Assembly (NCBI RefSeq): GCF_001550065.1
Contig: NZ_LRUB01000024.1
Coordinates: forward strand, 165,909 to 229,908
Length of the DNA stretch: 64,000 nt
Direction: 5' to 3'
DNA from: Kordiimonas lipolytica
GTDB taxonomy: Bacteria; Pseudomonadota; Alphaproteobacteria; Sphingomonadales; Kordiimonadaceae
Both the position numbers and the translations under genes were made by a program. Of this stretch, positions 46,183 to 55,598 are shown one piece after another. Under the pieces are notes generated by a model. The model searched no databases, was not told where the DNA came from, and saw only the letters and a list, made by a program, of their open reading frames with translations. Numbering within the stretch: the stretch's first letter is position 1; each line of letters opens with the position of its first letter.

Positions 46183-47970
46183 TCAGGCGGTCCCCGTCTG
46201 ATTACTGTCGTCTGACGCCGCAGCATCTTCGTCATTAATGTCGGTTTCTTCGATGCTTTCCTCTTCGGAGGCGGTTTCTTGCGGTGGCTTGGTAATCCCG
46301 GCCTGCTCCAGAAGCAGCCGGAATGACATCAGTTCCATTTCAGCGGCCTTGCGGTCGAGGCCCGCGATCAGGCCTTCGGTAAAGCCCGGCTGCTTCATGT
46401 AAATGCGCACCTGATGCTCGGCCCTGTCCCGGCAGTCCCCGGTCGTGAAGAAATCGTCCGCCAACATGTTCAGGATTTTCTTCGACTTTTCCTGCAGGCT
46501 GATGTCCAGGCCGTGGAGCTTCTTAAGCACCTGTGTATTGTCCAGGATGGCACGGCAGAAGGCATCCAGCTTTTCGGCAATCTTGCGCCTGTGCATTTCC
46601 GTGAGGTCGGCTTCGTTGATCCGCTTTTGAAGCTTGGTCAAATCCCCCATGCGCTGGATCGGCTGGTGGTTGTCCAGCCCGACGAAAACGGATTCATACT
46701 CGGGCCGGGTCAGGATCGGTAGCATGAAGTTGGCTACCATCCTCTTGTTGCCGTGCCCGATGGTATATTTCTCCAGATCCAACAGCGCGTTCATCTGGTC
46801 GATCGGGCTTTTCATCTCAAACAGTGTTTCGCCAACGGCCTGGCTGTTGAGAAGCCGCGCAGACCTTTTGGACAGGGCTTCTTCCAGCCCTTCAAACTGG
46901 CTCATGTCGCTCACCAGCGATTCAAGGGTATCCCGAATGTCGTTCAACCGCTTCAGCTGGTCTACCAGTCCCTGGTCGCTGATCGGCTTGGCGGCCTCGA
47001 TTTCTTCCTGTAGGCGCGCAAGCAGAACGCGGGCCGTCTGGGGCATCTGGCCTTGCGACAGGAAACCATTCAGCCGCAGCACTTCATCGCTGAAGCAGGG
47101 CGAGTGTTCATTTTCGCCCATCATGCTCAGTTGGCCGGCCTGCAGGTGGGCGAGCCAGATAATGAATTGTGCCCTGTCTTCAGGTTCGCCAAGAAGCTGG
47201 AAGGGTACAGATTTGTGCTGCATCAATTCCGCGATGAACTGGTCCAGAATTTCGATCACCCAGGCTGGTCTGTCCGCAGCCAGAAGGATGATAGTCCGGC
47301 CGATCTTGTCGCTGAGCGTGACCGCCGGGCGCAGGTATTCTGTGATCGCGGAAATCAGGAGAAATCGCTTGTTGGACTTTTCCTTGAGCTGTTCGATGAT
47401 TGGCTTCAGACGTCCCATCTCCAGCGATGGAATTTTTTCCGCATTGCCTTTCATGATCTCGATCGACTGATCGATGATCTTGTAGATCTTGCGCATCCGC
47501 TCCTGGATGGAGCCCTGCTCTTCCTCAAAGGACACAGCGGTCCGCTGCACCGCGTTCTGAAGCTTGGTGCCGGCGTTATAGAGCTTGTAATAATGCTCCA
47601 GGCTGTGCAGGAGCTCTGTGGGCGTGATCATCCAGTCGGCAAGAGTGTTGCCAAGGAGTTCCCAGATCGAACGCCTGCCATCCGGGCTATAGAGATCGTC
47701 AGGGGTCAGGCACGGTGAGATAGTGCCGCTCTGGTCATACTTCGACTGTTTGCGCTGGGCACCCCGTGAATAAATCTCGATCGACGAGAATTCATTGTTG
47801 GCTTTGTCGTAGCTCTCCTTGGAGACTTTGATTCCGGTGTACCTGCGGCTGCCCCAAAGCTCCTCGGCTTTTTCAACGGCAACTTTCCGGTCTTTGATTA
47901 CTTCCAGAATGGTCCAACTGCTGCCGCGTCGCCCCACAATCTCGTAATGGACGCTCTGGCCTAAGGACAT
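46183..47970 (-). CDS. Helical protein of unknown function, partner of HerA-like ATPase
   Basis: About 595 aa from ATG 47970, 8 bases after the stop of the HerA-like ATPase; a longer start at 48000 would overlap it. The N-terminus (about residues 1-60, SVHYEIVGRRGSSWTILEVI and VEKAEELWGSRRYTGIKV) is a compact alpha/beta segment; the rest is helical, with coiled-coil-like stretches about 140-210 and 310-370. The end (about residues 555-595) is acidic and low in complexity. No nuclease or membrane motif is visible. The close spacing and same strand suggest it works with the ATPase, but its role is unknown. Confidence 0.7.
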   Translation of the reverse strand: MSLGQSVHYEIVGRRGSSWTILEVIKDRKVAVEKAEELWGSRRYTGIKVSKESYDKANNEFSSIEIYSRGAQRKQSKYDQSGTISPCLTPDDLYSPDGRRSIWELLGNTLADWMITPTELLHSLEHYYKLYNAGTKLQNAVQRTAVSFEEEQGSIQERMRKIYKIIDQSIEIMKGNAEKIPSLEMGRLKPIIEQLKEKSNKRFLLISAITEYLRPAVTLSDKIGRTIILLAADRPAWVIEILDQFIAELMQHKSVPFQLLGEPEDRAQFIIWLAHLQAGQLSMMGENEHSPCFSDEVLRLNGFLSQGQMPQTARVLLARLQEEIEAAKPISDQGLVDQLKRLNDIRDTLESLVSDMSQFEGLEEALSKRSARLLNSQAVGETLFEMKSPIDQMNALLDLEKYTIGHGNKRMVANFMLPILTRPEYESVFVGLDNHQPIQRMGDLTKLQKRINEADLTEMHRRKIAEKLDAFCRAILDNTQVLKKLHGLDISLQEKSKKILNMLADDFFTTGDCRDRAEHQVRIYMKQPGFTEGLIAGLDRKAAEMELMSFRLLLEQAGITKPPQETASEEESIEETDINDEDAAASDDSNQTGTA

Positions 47971-47978
47971 TGTGCCTC

Positions 47979-49601
47979 CTATCTCACTCCACGCCTCCAA
48001 TTGTTGATCGTATCGTTCACCAATTCCTCAAGGCAGTCAACATCTTGCCGCCAGCTTTCGTGAAACTCCGGATCATTACTTGCAGGTCTGCGGTGTTCAT
48101 CAAGAAAATCGAGCCGCACCCGGATCGGGCACCCGACCCCTTCGCCGGCGACGACGCATTCCCTGTTCTGGAGACTCGGCAGAGCCGCCAGGAAGCTCTC
48201 ACCGCCCTCGGGCATGGCGTCAGCCACATAGGAGCGGTCCTTCTCGTTGTTCATGCGCATTGACACAATGGTGCCGCACTGGCTGAGCACCGCTTCAGAC
48301 AGGTCGGAAGGGCGCTGGGACACGAGCCCTAGTGACACGCCATATTTCCGGCCCTCCTTGGCAATGCGCTCGAGCGACTTGCGCGCTGCGTGAATGCGGG
48401 TATCGCTTGATGCGTGGGGTACGTACCGGTGGGCTTCTTCGCACACCAACAGGATTGGGGTGGCGCCTGCGTGTCGCCGGCTCCACATGGCGAAATCGAA
48501 CACAAGGCGGCTCAGGAGAGAGACTACCACATCGACGATGTCAGACGGCACGCCAGAGAGATCAAGCGTGGTCACAGGGCGCCCGTCAACAGGGAAGCGC
48601 AAAAGCTGGGATACCAGGCTGGTCAGGTTGTCCTGCATCAGCATGCCGGAAAACATGAAAGCGAAGCGCTGGTCGCCCCGAAGTTCCTCGATCTTGTTCC
48701 TCAATCTCAGGAACGGGCGAACTTCTTCTGCCTTTTCAAAGCTTCCAAGCTCGTCATCGATGGTTTTAAGGAGGTCAGTCAGCTTATAGGGGATGGGTGT
48801 ATCCACCGTCAGTTTTGTAAGTTGGTAGCTTGGCCCAGATATCTTGCGCGCGGCCAGCAGGCACCGTTTCAGGATATCGACTTCCGCTTGCCGGTTGTGG
48901 GCATCGCGGCCGACAAAAACCTCCACATGCTCTTCGAAATTCATAAGCCAATAGGGCAGCTTAAGATTGTCGGTAGAGACATGAACACCGTTGCCGGAAA
49001 ATGCACGGGCATATTCATTGTGGGGGTCCAGGATCACGATATGAGCGTTTGGGCACCGCTCCACCAGCCGGTGGATCATCAGGGAAACCGTGCTTGATTT
49101 CCCCGTGCCAGTACTGCCCAGAACGGCGAAATGTTTGGACAGCAGCTTTTCCACCAAAAGATTGGCCGGGATCGTGCCGCTCGGGTGCACCGTCCCGACA
49201 CGGATAGAACCGCCGCTTCTGGGGGCATATATTTTTTCCAGATCGGATTCCGTTGCCGCATAAGCCGGGTTGCCGGGAAGCGGGAATGTCCGCACCCCCC
49301 GGGAGAACTGCTTTTCGCTATATTGGCCCAGAAGATCGACTGTCAGGTTCAGGGCGCCAGACTGACCGGCCGTGACCTTGCGGATCACACCAAATAGCTG
49401 GTCCTCCCCGACGGGGAGCCTGAGCGTTGCACCGATGCGAAGAAAATCCGATAGGGACCCATCGCGGGCGAGGGTAGGTTCGACTGCCAGCGTGAAACCC
49501 GCAGCATCAACGGCCGCTACATGCCCGAGAAGTCGGGCTTGACGGCTATTATCCTGCACGCCGGGGCCTGTACCGGTGGGCAGGGGAGATGGGAGAGGCA
49601 T
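47979..49601 (-). CDS. HerA-like DNA translocase ATPase (DUF87)
   Basis: A 540-aa FtsK/HerA-superfamily ATPase. The N-terminal beta-rich HAS-barrel-like region (about residues 15-130) precedes Walker A GSTGTGKSSTVSL (about residue 160), Walker B ILLVCEEAHRYV (about residue 390), a sensor-like VSQRPSDLSEAVLSQC (about residue 435) and an arginine-containing end. HerA proteins form hexamers that pump DNA and usually pair with NurA nuclease; no NurA is seen here, and the adjacent 595-aa protein has another fold. In other bacteria HerA-like ATPases also appear in anti-phage systems; whether that is the case here is not shown. Confidence 0.88.
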   Translation of the reverse strand: MPLPSPLPTGTGPGVQDNSRQARLLGHVAAVDAAGFTLAVEPTLARDGSLSDFLRIGATLRLPVGEDQLFGVIRKVTAGQSGALNLTVDLLGQYSEKQFSRGVRTFPLPGNPAYAATESDLEKIYAPRSGGSIRVGTVHPSGTIPANLLVEKLLSKHFAVLGSTGTGKSSTVSLMIHRLVERCPNAHIVILDPHNEYARAFSGNGVHVSTDNLKLPYWLMNFEEHVEVFVGRDAHNRQAEVDILKRCLLAARKISGPSYQLTKLTVDTPIPYKLTDLLKTIDDELGSFEKAEEVRPFLRLRNKIEELRGDQRFAFMFSGMLMQDNLTSLVSQLLRFPVDGRPVTTLDLSGVPSDIVDVVVSLLSRLVFDFAMWSRRHAGATPILLVCEEAHRYVPHASSDTRIHAARKSLERIAKEGRKYGVSLGLVSQRPSDLSEAVLSQCGTIVSMRMNNEKDRSYVADAMPEGGESFLAALPSLQNRECVVAGEGVGCPIRVRLDFLDEHRRPASNDPEFHESWRQDVDCLEELVNDTINNWRRGVR

Positions 49602-49734
49602 GAAGACCTCCTATGTTGCCTGATCGACTCAATTCATTTGAGTTTTTTCCAGCCTGCGCCTATCTGCTTAACAAGGTTTTAAATTTCCAATTTGCTTAAA
49701 ATCCGCACTAGCGTGACCTTCTGGAGCCCGACAT

Positions 49735-50946
49735 ATGCCCTTCGCGAAAAATGACCTGAAACTCCTTGCCTTTGGCTTTGCGGTGGCGGTCTTTTCAAGC
49801 TTCGGGCAGACCTATTTTATCGGTGTTTACCGGGAGCCGATCTCTGTGGCCTTTGGCCTGTCTAACAGTGACTTCGGCCTATACTATATGATGGTCACCA
49901 TCGGCAGTGCCGTGGGCCTGAACCAGTTTGGTCACCTGATAGACCACATGCCGCTCAGGCGCTATGCCGCCTGGCTTGTCATGTTGCTGGCGCTGGCATG
50001 CTTGTTCATGGGGCTGGCAGGGCCTGTTTTCTTGCTGTTTGGTGCGATGGTGCTGGTGCGGCTTCTGGGACAAGGCATGATGGTGCATGCGGCCATGACC
50101 ACCATGTCCCGCTATTTTGACCGAAACAGGGGGCGTGCGGTTGCTATCGCAGGCCTTGGCATGCCCGTGGGGCAGGCTGTCTTTCCGCCGCTTGCGGTGT
50201 TCCTGATGACACTCATGACATGGCAGTCCAGCTGGTTGGTTTTTTCCGGCATTTGCCTGGCGGTCGCCTTGCCGCTGGTTCTTTACCTTCTGCGGCATCA
50301 TGAAAAGCATCATGCAGATTGGTTGACAGCTACAACGGCCGCCGGGCAAACGGATGGGGCTGTCGGCGGCAAGGTCTGGCGCCGCCGCGATGTTGTCCGG
50401 GATTATCGCTTTTATCTGATGCTGCCAGCGCTGATCGTCACGCCTTTCTGGATTACCGCAGTGTTCTTCTTTGCGGCAGAGATAGCGGACTCCAAGGGCT
50501 GGACCATGCAGGCCTTTACGGGATTTTACTGGCTGTATGCCTTGGGGGCGGGGGTAACGCCTCTTCTGGGTGGGGCGCTTGTTGACCATTTCGGAGGGCG
50601 CCGGTTGCTGCCGTGGTATCCGCCGGTGATGGCACTGGGTCTCTATGTGGGGCTGATCAGCACCGGCAGCGCTGGTATCGGGCTTTTTCTTGCGCTCATG
50701 GGTCTTGTGCTTGGGGCTGCTGGGCCGGTGAACAATGCCATGTGGGCGGAGATTTACGGCACCCGTTATCTGGGTGAAATCAAGGCGCTGGCCACATCCC
50801 TTCTTGTGCTCTCAACGGCGCTGGCGCCCTACCTTATTGGGCTTTTTCTCGACAGTGGCGTGGCGTTCGAGACGCTTCTGGTGGCAGGTATCATCCACAG
50901 CCTTGTCAGCAGCCTTCTGGTGCTGCCTGTCGCAAAGGGGCGCTAG
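49735..50946 (+). CDS. MFS transporter
   Basis: A 403-aa permease with about 12 hydrophobic segments. The N-terminal half has the MFS pattern (FGQTYFIGVYREPISVAFGL, and a GxLaDrxGrr-like loop GHLIDHMPLRRYA near residue 62) and RNRGRAVAIAGLGMPVGQAV near residue 130. The substrate is not recognisable. It probably exports or imports a small organic compound; no neighbouring gene suggests which. Confidence 0.88.
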   Translation: MPFAKNDLKLLAFGFAVAVFSSFGQTYFIGVYREPISVAFGLSNSDFGLYYMMVTIGSAVGLNQFGHLIDHMPLRRYAAWLVMLLALACLFMGLAGPVFLLFGAMVLVRLLGQGMMVHAAMTTMSRYFDRNRGRAVAIAGLGMPVGQAVFPPLAVFLMTLMTWQSSWLVFSGICLAVALPLVLYLLRHHEKHHADWLTATTAAGQTDGAVGGKVWRRRDVVRDYRFYLMLPALIVTPFWITAVFFFAAEIADSKGWTMQAFTGFYWLYALGAGVTPLLGGALVDHFGGRRLLPWYPPVMALGLYVGLISTGSAGIGLFLALMGLVLGAAGPVNNAMWAEIYGTRYLGEIKALATSLLVLSTALAPYLIGLFLDSGVAFETLLVAGIIHSLVSSLLVLPVAKGR

Positions 50947-50947
50947 C

Positions 50948-51925
50948 CTATAGCCGCCCCTGCTCGCGCAAGTATTCGATGCTTTCCTTCACCGACTGTT
51001 CCAGCGGCACTTCGCGGTAGTCCAGTTCTGCGACTGCTTTCTCGCAGCTTGCCGCCACGGTCTCTGCCGCGAAATAGGCTTCTTCCGGTGTGATCATCGG
51101 CCGTTTGCCGGTAATAGCTGAAACCACCGACAGCAGGCGGGAGAGAACCTTCAGCATAATGGCGGGTGTGGGCTTTCCTGGTGCAGGTTTGCCAAGTTCC
51201 TGCGCGGCGAGGGACAGGAATTCGCGCATCGTCGCATAGGGTCCGCCCAGGATGTAGTTTTCGCCCTTTTGCCCTTTCGTAAAGGCTGTGACGATGGCTT
51301 CTGCGACGGCCCGCCCATTGGCGAAATTCCCGGCCCCGGGAGGCACGCCCGGCAGCGTGCCCTCATTCAGCATCTGTATCATGCGCGACCAATTATGATC
51401 GTCATAGCGGCCAACGATATGGGTGGGGTTCAGGATCACGGCGTCAATACCACGGCTGACAGCGTCAAGCACGCGCCGCTCGGCAATGGCCTTGGTGCGA
51501 GCATAGGAAACCCAGCTGTAGATGCCTTTTCTCTCACTTGCCTCTGTCACGGTGTCTTCGTGGATGCCGTAGACGGATGTGGAGGATACATGGACGAAGC
51601 GGTCCGCCTTCAGTTCCTGGCATAGCTGCAGCATGGATTCTGTGCCGCCAATATTGATGGCGGCCTGTTGGCTTGCATCCTTTTTCCAGGTGCTGGTGTC
51701 GGCGGCGACATGGAAAATGCAGTTGATGCCAGCAGGAAGTTGGTTTTTGCAGGCGGTTACATGCAGCAGGTCACCCTGCACGAAGGTGATGCCGTCCCCG
51801 ATCAGTTTACGAGCCCGATCCTCATTGCGGACCAGGGCATAAATTGTCCAGCCCTGTTCGCGCAGGACATCAACGATATGTCGCCCAAGGAATCCTGTGG
51901 CGCCGGTAATGAATGCTGCAGGCAT
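50948..51925 (-). CDS. NAD-dependent epimerase/dehydratase (extended SDR)
   Basis: A 325-aa extended short-chain dehydrogenase. GATGFLGRHIVDVL (about residue 7) binds the dinucleotide; VSSTSVYG (about residue 113) supplies Ser and the stretch VSYARTKAIAE (about residue 138) is the YxxxK catalytic pair. It resembles dihydroflavonol reductase-like proteins rather than sugar epimerases, so the substrate is uncertain. It ends two bases after the convergent MFS stop. Confidence 0.88.
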   Translation of the reverse strand: MPAAFITGATGFLGRHIVDVLREQGWTIYALVRNEDRARKLIGDGITFVQGDLLHVTACKNQLPAGINCIFHVAADTSTWKKDASQQAAINIGGTESMLQLCQELKADRFVHVSSTSVYGIHEDTVTEASERKGIYSWVSYARTKAIAERRVLDAVSRGIDAVILNPTHIVGRYDDHNWSRMIQMLNEGTLPGVPPGAGNFANGRAVAEAIVTAFTKGQKGENYILGGPYATMREFLSLAAQELGKPAPGKPTPAIMLKVLSRLLSVVSAITGKRPMITPEEAYFAAETVAASCEKAVAELDYREVPLEQSVKESIEYLREQGRL

Positions 51926-52016
51926 GATTATTCCCCCTTTTAGGCCGTTGAAGGCTTGTCTTTTTCCCGCTGTAGGGCTAAGTGACTGCCCAAATATCCC
52001 CGATTACCGAAGGACT

Positions 52017-53039
52017 ATGGCCTTGATGACGACGTTTGGCAAACACACACTCCGACTGGCGGCGCAAATTCTTTTTGCCAGCACCCTTCTTACCGCTTCT
52101 GTGTCTGCAGACGGATCGAAGGGGTATGACAAACTTCTGGAGACGGCTGTAACCAGTGGCGACAAGGCTACCTTCGATGTGATCCTGAATACTGCGCTGA
52201 CAACCTGGCCCGATGACCGGGAAGCTATCCTTGCTTTTGCCAAAGGCCTGAAGGCCGACTGGATGGAGCCAGCACAAATCGAGGAAGTGGAAGAAGCTGA
52301 AGCGCGGAAGATTGCAGCTGAAGAGGCGTCCAAGGCGCGCGGCATCATCTATTATCTCGACCCGGCCTTGTGGAACGGGCAGGCCGAACTGGGTGCGACA
52401 TCCTCTACTGGTGATTCTGACGAGCAATCCATTTCCATGGGCCTCAGCTTCCGCCGTGATTTCGGCAAACGCTGGTCTCATGACCTTGATCTGAATTTTG
52501 ATCTGGCCCGCAGCAGCGGCGCGACCACCCGCGAGCGCTTTCTGGCCAAATATGAAACAATCTGGCGTCCGTGGAACGGAACCTATGCGGTGAACTATAC
52601 AGAATTCGAGATGGACAAATTCTCAGGCTATGATTACCGCATCATTGAGAATATCGGTATCGGTTACCAGCTGTTGGATACTGAGCGGCACAAGCTCCGG
52701 ATTCAGGGTGGTCCGGGCATCCGGATCAGTCGGGTGGAGGCAACATTCGACGATGTGGGCGCGATGCTGTCGCCAGCCACGACAGAGAGCGAATTTCTTG
52801 GCCGCATTTCCAGCACCTATGAGCTGAAGCTGAGCGATAGCCTCACCTTCAGGGACCGGGCATCTGTCCTTGTGGGCGTTGACATGACGACGGTGGAGAA
52901 TTGGATGGAAATGACTTCCCGCATCAATGCGCATCTTGCGGCACGTGTGTCGTTTGAAGTGCGCTATGAATCTGCCCCACCGGTTGGTACAGCGGCCTGG
53001 GATACCATTACCCGTGCGGCGTTGGTTTACGACTTCTAG
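52017..53039 (+). CDS. DUF481 family outer-membrane protein (YdiY-like)
   Basis: About 340 aa from ATG 52017; ATG at 52026 is also possible. A signal peptide (about residues 8-30, LAAQILFASTLLTASVSA) is followed by a helical, acidic segment (about residues 35-110) and then alternating aromatic strands (about 115-340: SISMGLSFRRDFGKRWSHDLDL, YRIIENIGIGYQLL) ending in a terminal aromatic residue (LVYDF), the pattern of a beta-barrel. DUF481 proteins include salt-induced YdiY. The function is unknown. Confidence 0.82.
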   Translation: MALMTTFGKHTLRLAAQILFASTLLTASVSADGSKGYDKLLETAVTSGDKATFDVILNTALTTWPDDREAILAFAKGLKADWMEPAQIEEVEEAEARKIAAEEASKARGIIYYLDPALWNGQAELGATSSTGDSDEQSISMGLSFRRDFGKRWSHDLDLNFDLARSSGATTRERFLAKYETIWRPWNGTYAVNYTEFEMDKFSGYDYRIIENIGIGYQLLDTERHKLRIQGGPGIRISRVEATFDDVGAMLSPATTESEFLGRISSTYELKLSDSLTFRDRASVLVGVDMTTVENWMEMTSRINAHLAARVSFEVRYESAPPVGTAAWDTITRAALVYDF

Positions 53040-53054
53040 GAAACCGCAGTTTCT

Positions 53055-53474
53055 TTATTTGCCTGTCAGGTGGCACACAACACGGCGCGTGTGACCCATG
53101 CGCCGGTGTTCCAGGACATAAATACCTTGCCAGGTACCAAGGGCGGGCCTGCCGCCCGTAACCGGAATGGTCAGCGACACATCTGTCAGTGCTGCTTTGA
53201 CGTGCGCGGGCATATCGTCCGGGCCTTCACAGGTGTGGCGGTATAGCCGCGTGTCCTCTGGCGCAAGGCGCTCAAGCGCATCGGTCAGGTCTGCCTGGAC
53301 ATCTGGGTCGGCATTTTCCTGAATGGTAAGTGATGCACTTGTATGCTGGATAAAAAGCGTTAGCAGGCCGGTCTCAATCCCGCTTGCCGCGACAAATGCC
53401 CCAACGTCCCGCGTGATCTCGAAGCACCCTTGCCCAGAAGTGGAAACCTGAATTGTCGTTTGATCCTGCCGCAT
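53055..53474 (-). CDS. YjbQ/UPF0047 family protein
   Basis: A 139-aa protein of the UPF0047 family, annotated in some genomes as a secondary thiamine-phosphate synthase. The conserved FIQHTSASLTIQENADPDV (about residue 42) and the late GTWQGIYVLEHR (about residue 112) are clear, including the HTSAS His. Its in vivo role is not settled. It lies directly after the Hsp20 gene on the same strand. Confidence 0.93.
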   Translation of the reverse strand: MRQDQTTIQVSTSGQGCFEITRDVGAFVAASGIETGLLTLFIQHTSASLTIQENADPDVQADLTDALERLAPEDTRLYRHTCEGPDDMPAHVKAALTDVSLTIPVTGGRPALGTWQGIYVLEHRRMGHTRRVVCHLTGK

Positions 53475-53479
53475 CAGTA

Positions 53480-53905
53480 TCAGCTGATCTTGATGGTGCG
53501 GATGGTTTCCTGTTGCTCGGGTCGCGTCAGGTCGATGTGCAGGAGCCCGTGTTCCATCGATGCATCGCTGACTTCCATGCCGTCTGCCAGCACGAATTTG
53601 CGTACAAACTGGCGGGCTGCGATACCCCGGTGCAGATAGGCCCTGTCGCTGCTGTCGTCGGTCTGTTTGCCGCGAATGATCAGCTGATTTGCTTCAAGGG
53701 TGATCGAAAGGTCGTCACGAGTGAAGCCTGCAACCGCGAGTGTAATGCGGATGGCAGTGTCACCGATATGCTCGATATTATAGGGGGGATAACCCTCGCC
53801 TGAATTTTTCGAAACACTGTCCAAAAGTTCCTCCAGTTGGTCAAAGCCCAAAAGGAACGGACTGTTGAAAATCGACATGCGGGACATGAGCCTCTCCTTG
53901 ATCAA
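53480..53905 (-). CDS. Small heat shock protein, Hsp20/IbpA type
   Basis: A 141-aa alpha-crystallin chaperone that holds unfolding proteins. The N-terminal arm includes LGFDQLEELLDSV; the ACD spans about residues 35-125 (PPYNIEHIGDTAIRITLAVAGF, LIIRGKQ, YLHRGIAARQFVRKFVLADGM). The C-terminal end has IDLTRPEQ with an I-x-I type IRTIKI. It is followed 5 bases later by yjbQ. Confidence 0.94.
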   Translation of the reverse strand: MIKERLMSRMSIFNSPFLLGFDQLEELLDSVSKNSGEGYPPYNIEHIGDTAIRITLAVAGFTRDDLSITLEANQLIIRGKQTDDSSDRAYLHRGIAARQFVRKFVLADGMEVSDASMEHGLLHIDLTRPEQQETIRTIKIS

Positions 53906-54004
53906 GCGAATGGCACTATCATACCGCCCAAGTCCCCTCTGACGTCTTCGGCGCCCTTCCCGGAAGCGGCGCGGGGCTCAATGGCGCCTTAGGCGGATAC
54001 AGAA

Positions 54005-54031
54005 AAAGGATGCCATGGTCTGGCATCCTTT
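54005..54031 (-). terminator. Rho-independent terminator after the SPOR/TPR gene
   Basis: AAAGGATGCCA pairs perfectly with TGGCATCCTTT across a 5-base loop, with A/T runs outside. On the minus strand it follows the gene ending at 54105. Confidence 0.85.
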
Positions 54032-54104
54032 CTAATTCTGGGTATTGCGGCGCATCCGTTCAAGAGGAAAAGCGCAACTGACAGACTTTATTGGCTGACT
54101 TTGA

Positions 54105-55454
54105 TCAGCCCAAGCTGGCTGTCTGGGTTGTTGTTGCCGATGGCTTCTTGGTGGCGCTGGTTTCTTCAGGCAAGCTGCCTTCGGTTTTCTCCGGCGGCCT
54201 GATCCAGCAGGACGTGCCGCGGGCCCGCAATTCCTTGCACAGGTCTTTCGCCTGTTTCAGGGTCTTGAGCGGCCCGGCGTTAAGCCGGTAATAGAAGCCT
54301 TTCGGGTCTGTGTCCCGGTCTCCGAAATCCACTTCGGACCGACGTGGCGGAATATCCTGCAGCAAGTCGCCGCTTTGGCGGTACAGGATGGTCCAGCCGC
54401 GCATCAGGTTTTCGATCGTGCGATACGCGCCGATCTGCAGCGCCCAGCCCTCCGGTTCTACCAGGGGCGGAATTTCCGTCAGCTCATAATCGGCCTGTGC
54501 GACGACAGGTTCTGTTTCTGGCTCTGGCTCAGGTTCTGGTGCCTTGGCCATCATGACCGGCTTTTCCATAAGCCGTTTGGCGGCTTCCTGACGGTCGGTC
54601 GAATCGGCTATCTGCAGGTTTGCAGCCTCGTCACGCGTCCAGGACGGGTCGATGGTGCCGGTGACCAGCGCCTGCATGCGCTCGCTTGGCGCCAGGCTTG
54701 AAAGTGACCGGTAAAAGGTAAAGGTGTCACCAATGGTCTCAGGGTCAAGGTCCAGGCGTGCAATCTTGAATGCGTCCGATTCGCGGCCATCAAGGAGATA
54801 GGCCATTGCCAGGTTTTGTCGGCCCTGAGGGCCCAGCATGCCGGCCTTTACCATCGGTTCCAGGATGCTTACCGCAACTTCTGGATGACCGGTGGTGGCA
54901 TAAAGGAGCGCCCGGTTCGATAGCCCTGTTGGGTCTGCGACCACGGCCAGCGTGTTCATGGCGTCACCGGTGCGGCCCAAGGCAGCTTCCGAGATGGCAA
55001 GACCAGACAGAATCTTGGTGTCGCCTGGTGCATAGGCGCGGGCCTGGTCAAACGCGCTCAGCGCGTCTTCGAATTGGCCTAACGCCAAATTAGTCTTGCC
55101 GAGAGTATACCAGCTGTTGCCGTCCATCTGGCCGCGTGCCCCGAGGGTCGTTAGAATGCGGACCGCTTCTTCGTGCGCACCGCGGGCAGAAAGGCTGTTC
55201 GCCAATGCGGACAGCACTGCAGGGTCGCCTGATCTGGCACCTAGGTGCCGATACAGCGGTATGGCTGCTTCATGCTGCCCGTTGGTCGCCAGATCATCCG
55301 CGATAGCCTTAAGTCCGCCGGCTGATTGGGCACGGCTTGCGGAAAAATCCGATGCGACAGGGGGCATATCGGATGCGCTTTGGTAGCTGCAGCCCATCAA
55401 AGCGATGGTGCTGGCGCACATAAGAAGTGGCCTGATATATTTGTAACTGTTCAT
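54105..55454 (-). CDS. TPR lipoprotein with C-terminal SPOR domain
   Basis: A 449-aa protein with a lipoprotein signal (CASTIALMGC, Cys near residue 22). TPR-like helices cover about residues 45-255 (NGQHEAAIPLYRHL, GQFEDALSAFDQARAYAPGD), resembling TadD-type proteins. A Pro/Glu-rich linker (about 300-325) leads to a SPOR domain (about residues 335-425, GWALQIGAYRTIENLMRGW), which binds septal peptidoglycan stripped of stem peptides. It lies divergent from a second SPOR-type gene across a 144-base region, so the two may be co-regulated and work in the cell envelope at division sites (inference). Confidence 0.85.
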   Translation of the reverse strand: MNSYKYIRPLLMCASTIALMGCSYQSASDMPPVASDFSASRAQSAGGLKAIADDLATNGQHEAAIPLYRHLGARSGDPAVLSALANSLSARGAHEEAVRILTTLGARGQMDGNSWYTLGKTNLALGQFEDALSAFDQARAYAPGDTKILSGLAISEAALGRTGDAMNTLAVVADPTGLSNRALLYATTGHPEVAVSILEPMVKAGMLGPQGRQNLAMAYLLDGRESDAFKIARLDLDPETIGDTFTFYRSLSSLAPSERMQALVTGTIDPSWTRDEAANLQIADSTDRQEAAKRLMEKPVMMAKAPEPEPEPETEPVVAQADYELTEIPPLVEPEGWALQIGAYRTIENLMRGWTILYRQSGDLLQDIPPRRSEVDFGDRDTDPKGFYYRLNAGPLKTLKQAKDLCKELRARGTSCWIRPPEKTEGSLPEETSATKKPSATTTQTASLG

Positions 55455-55598
55455 ATAACGCTCACTTGTAAGCGTGGTTTTGCCTGATAAATTCAGGTCA
55501 TACCCTATGATAAAGACGTGAAAGAAGGTTTAATCTTCCAAAATGCTTTTAGGCGTTTTTTCGCTTAATTTTATCTAAAATCCCGTTAGGTTCAGGGC

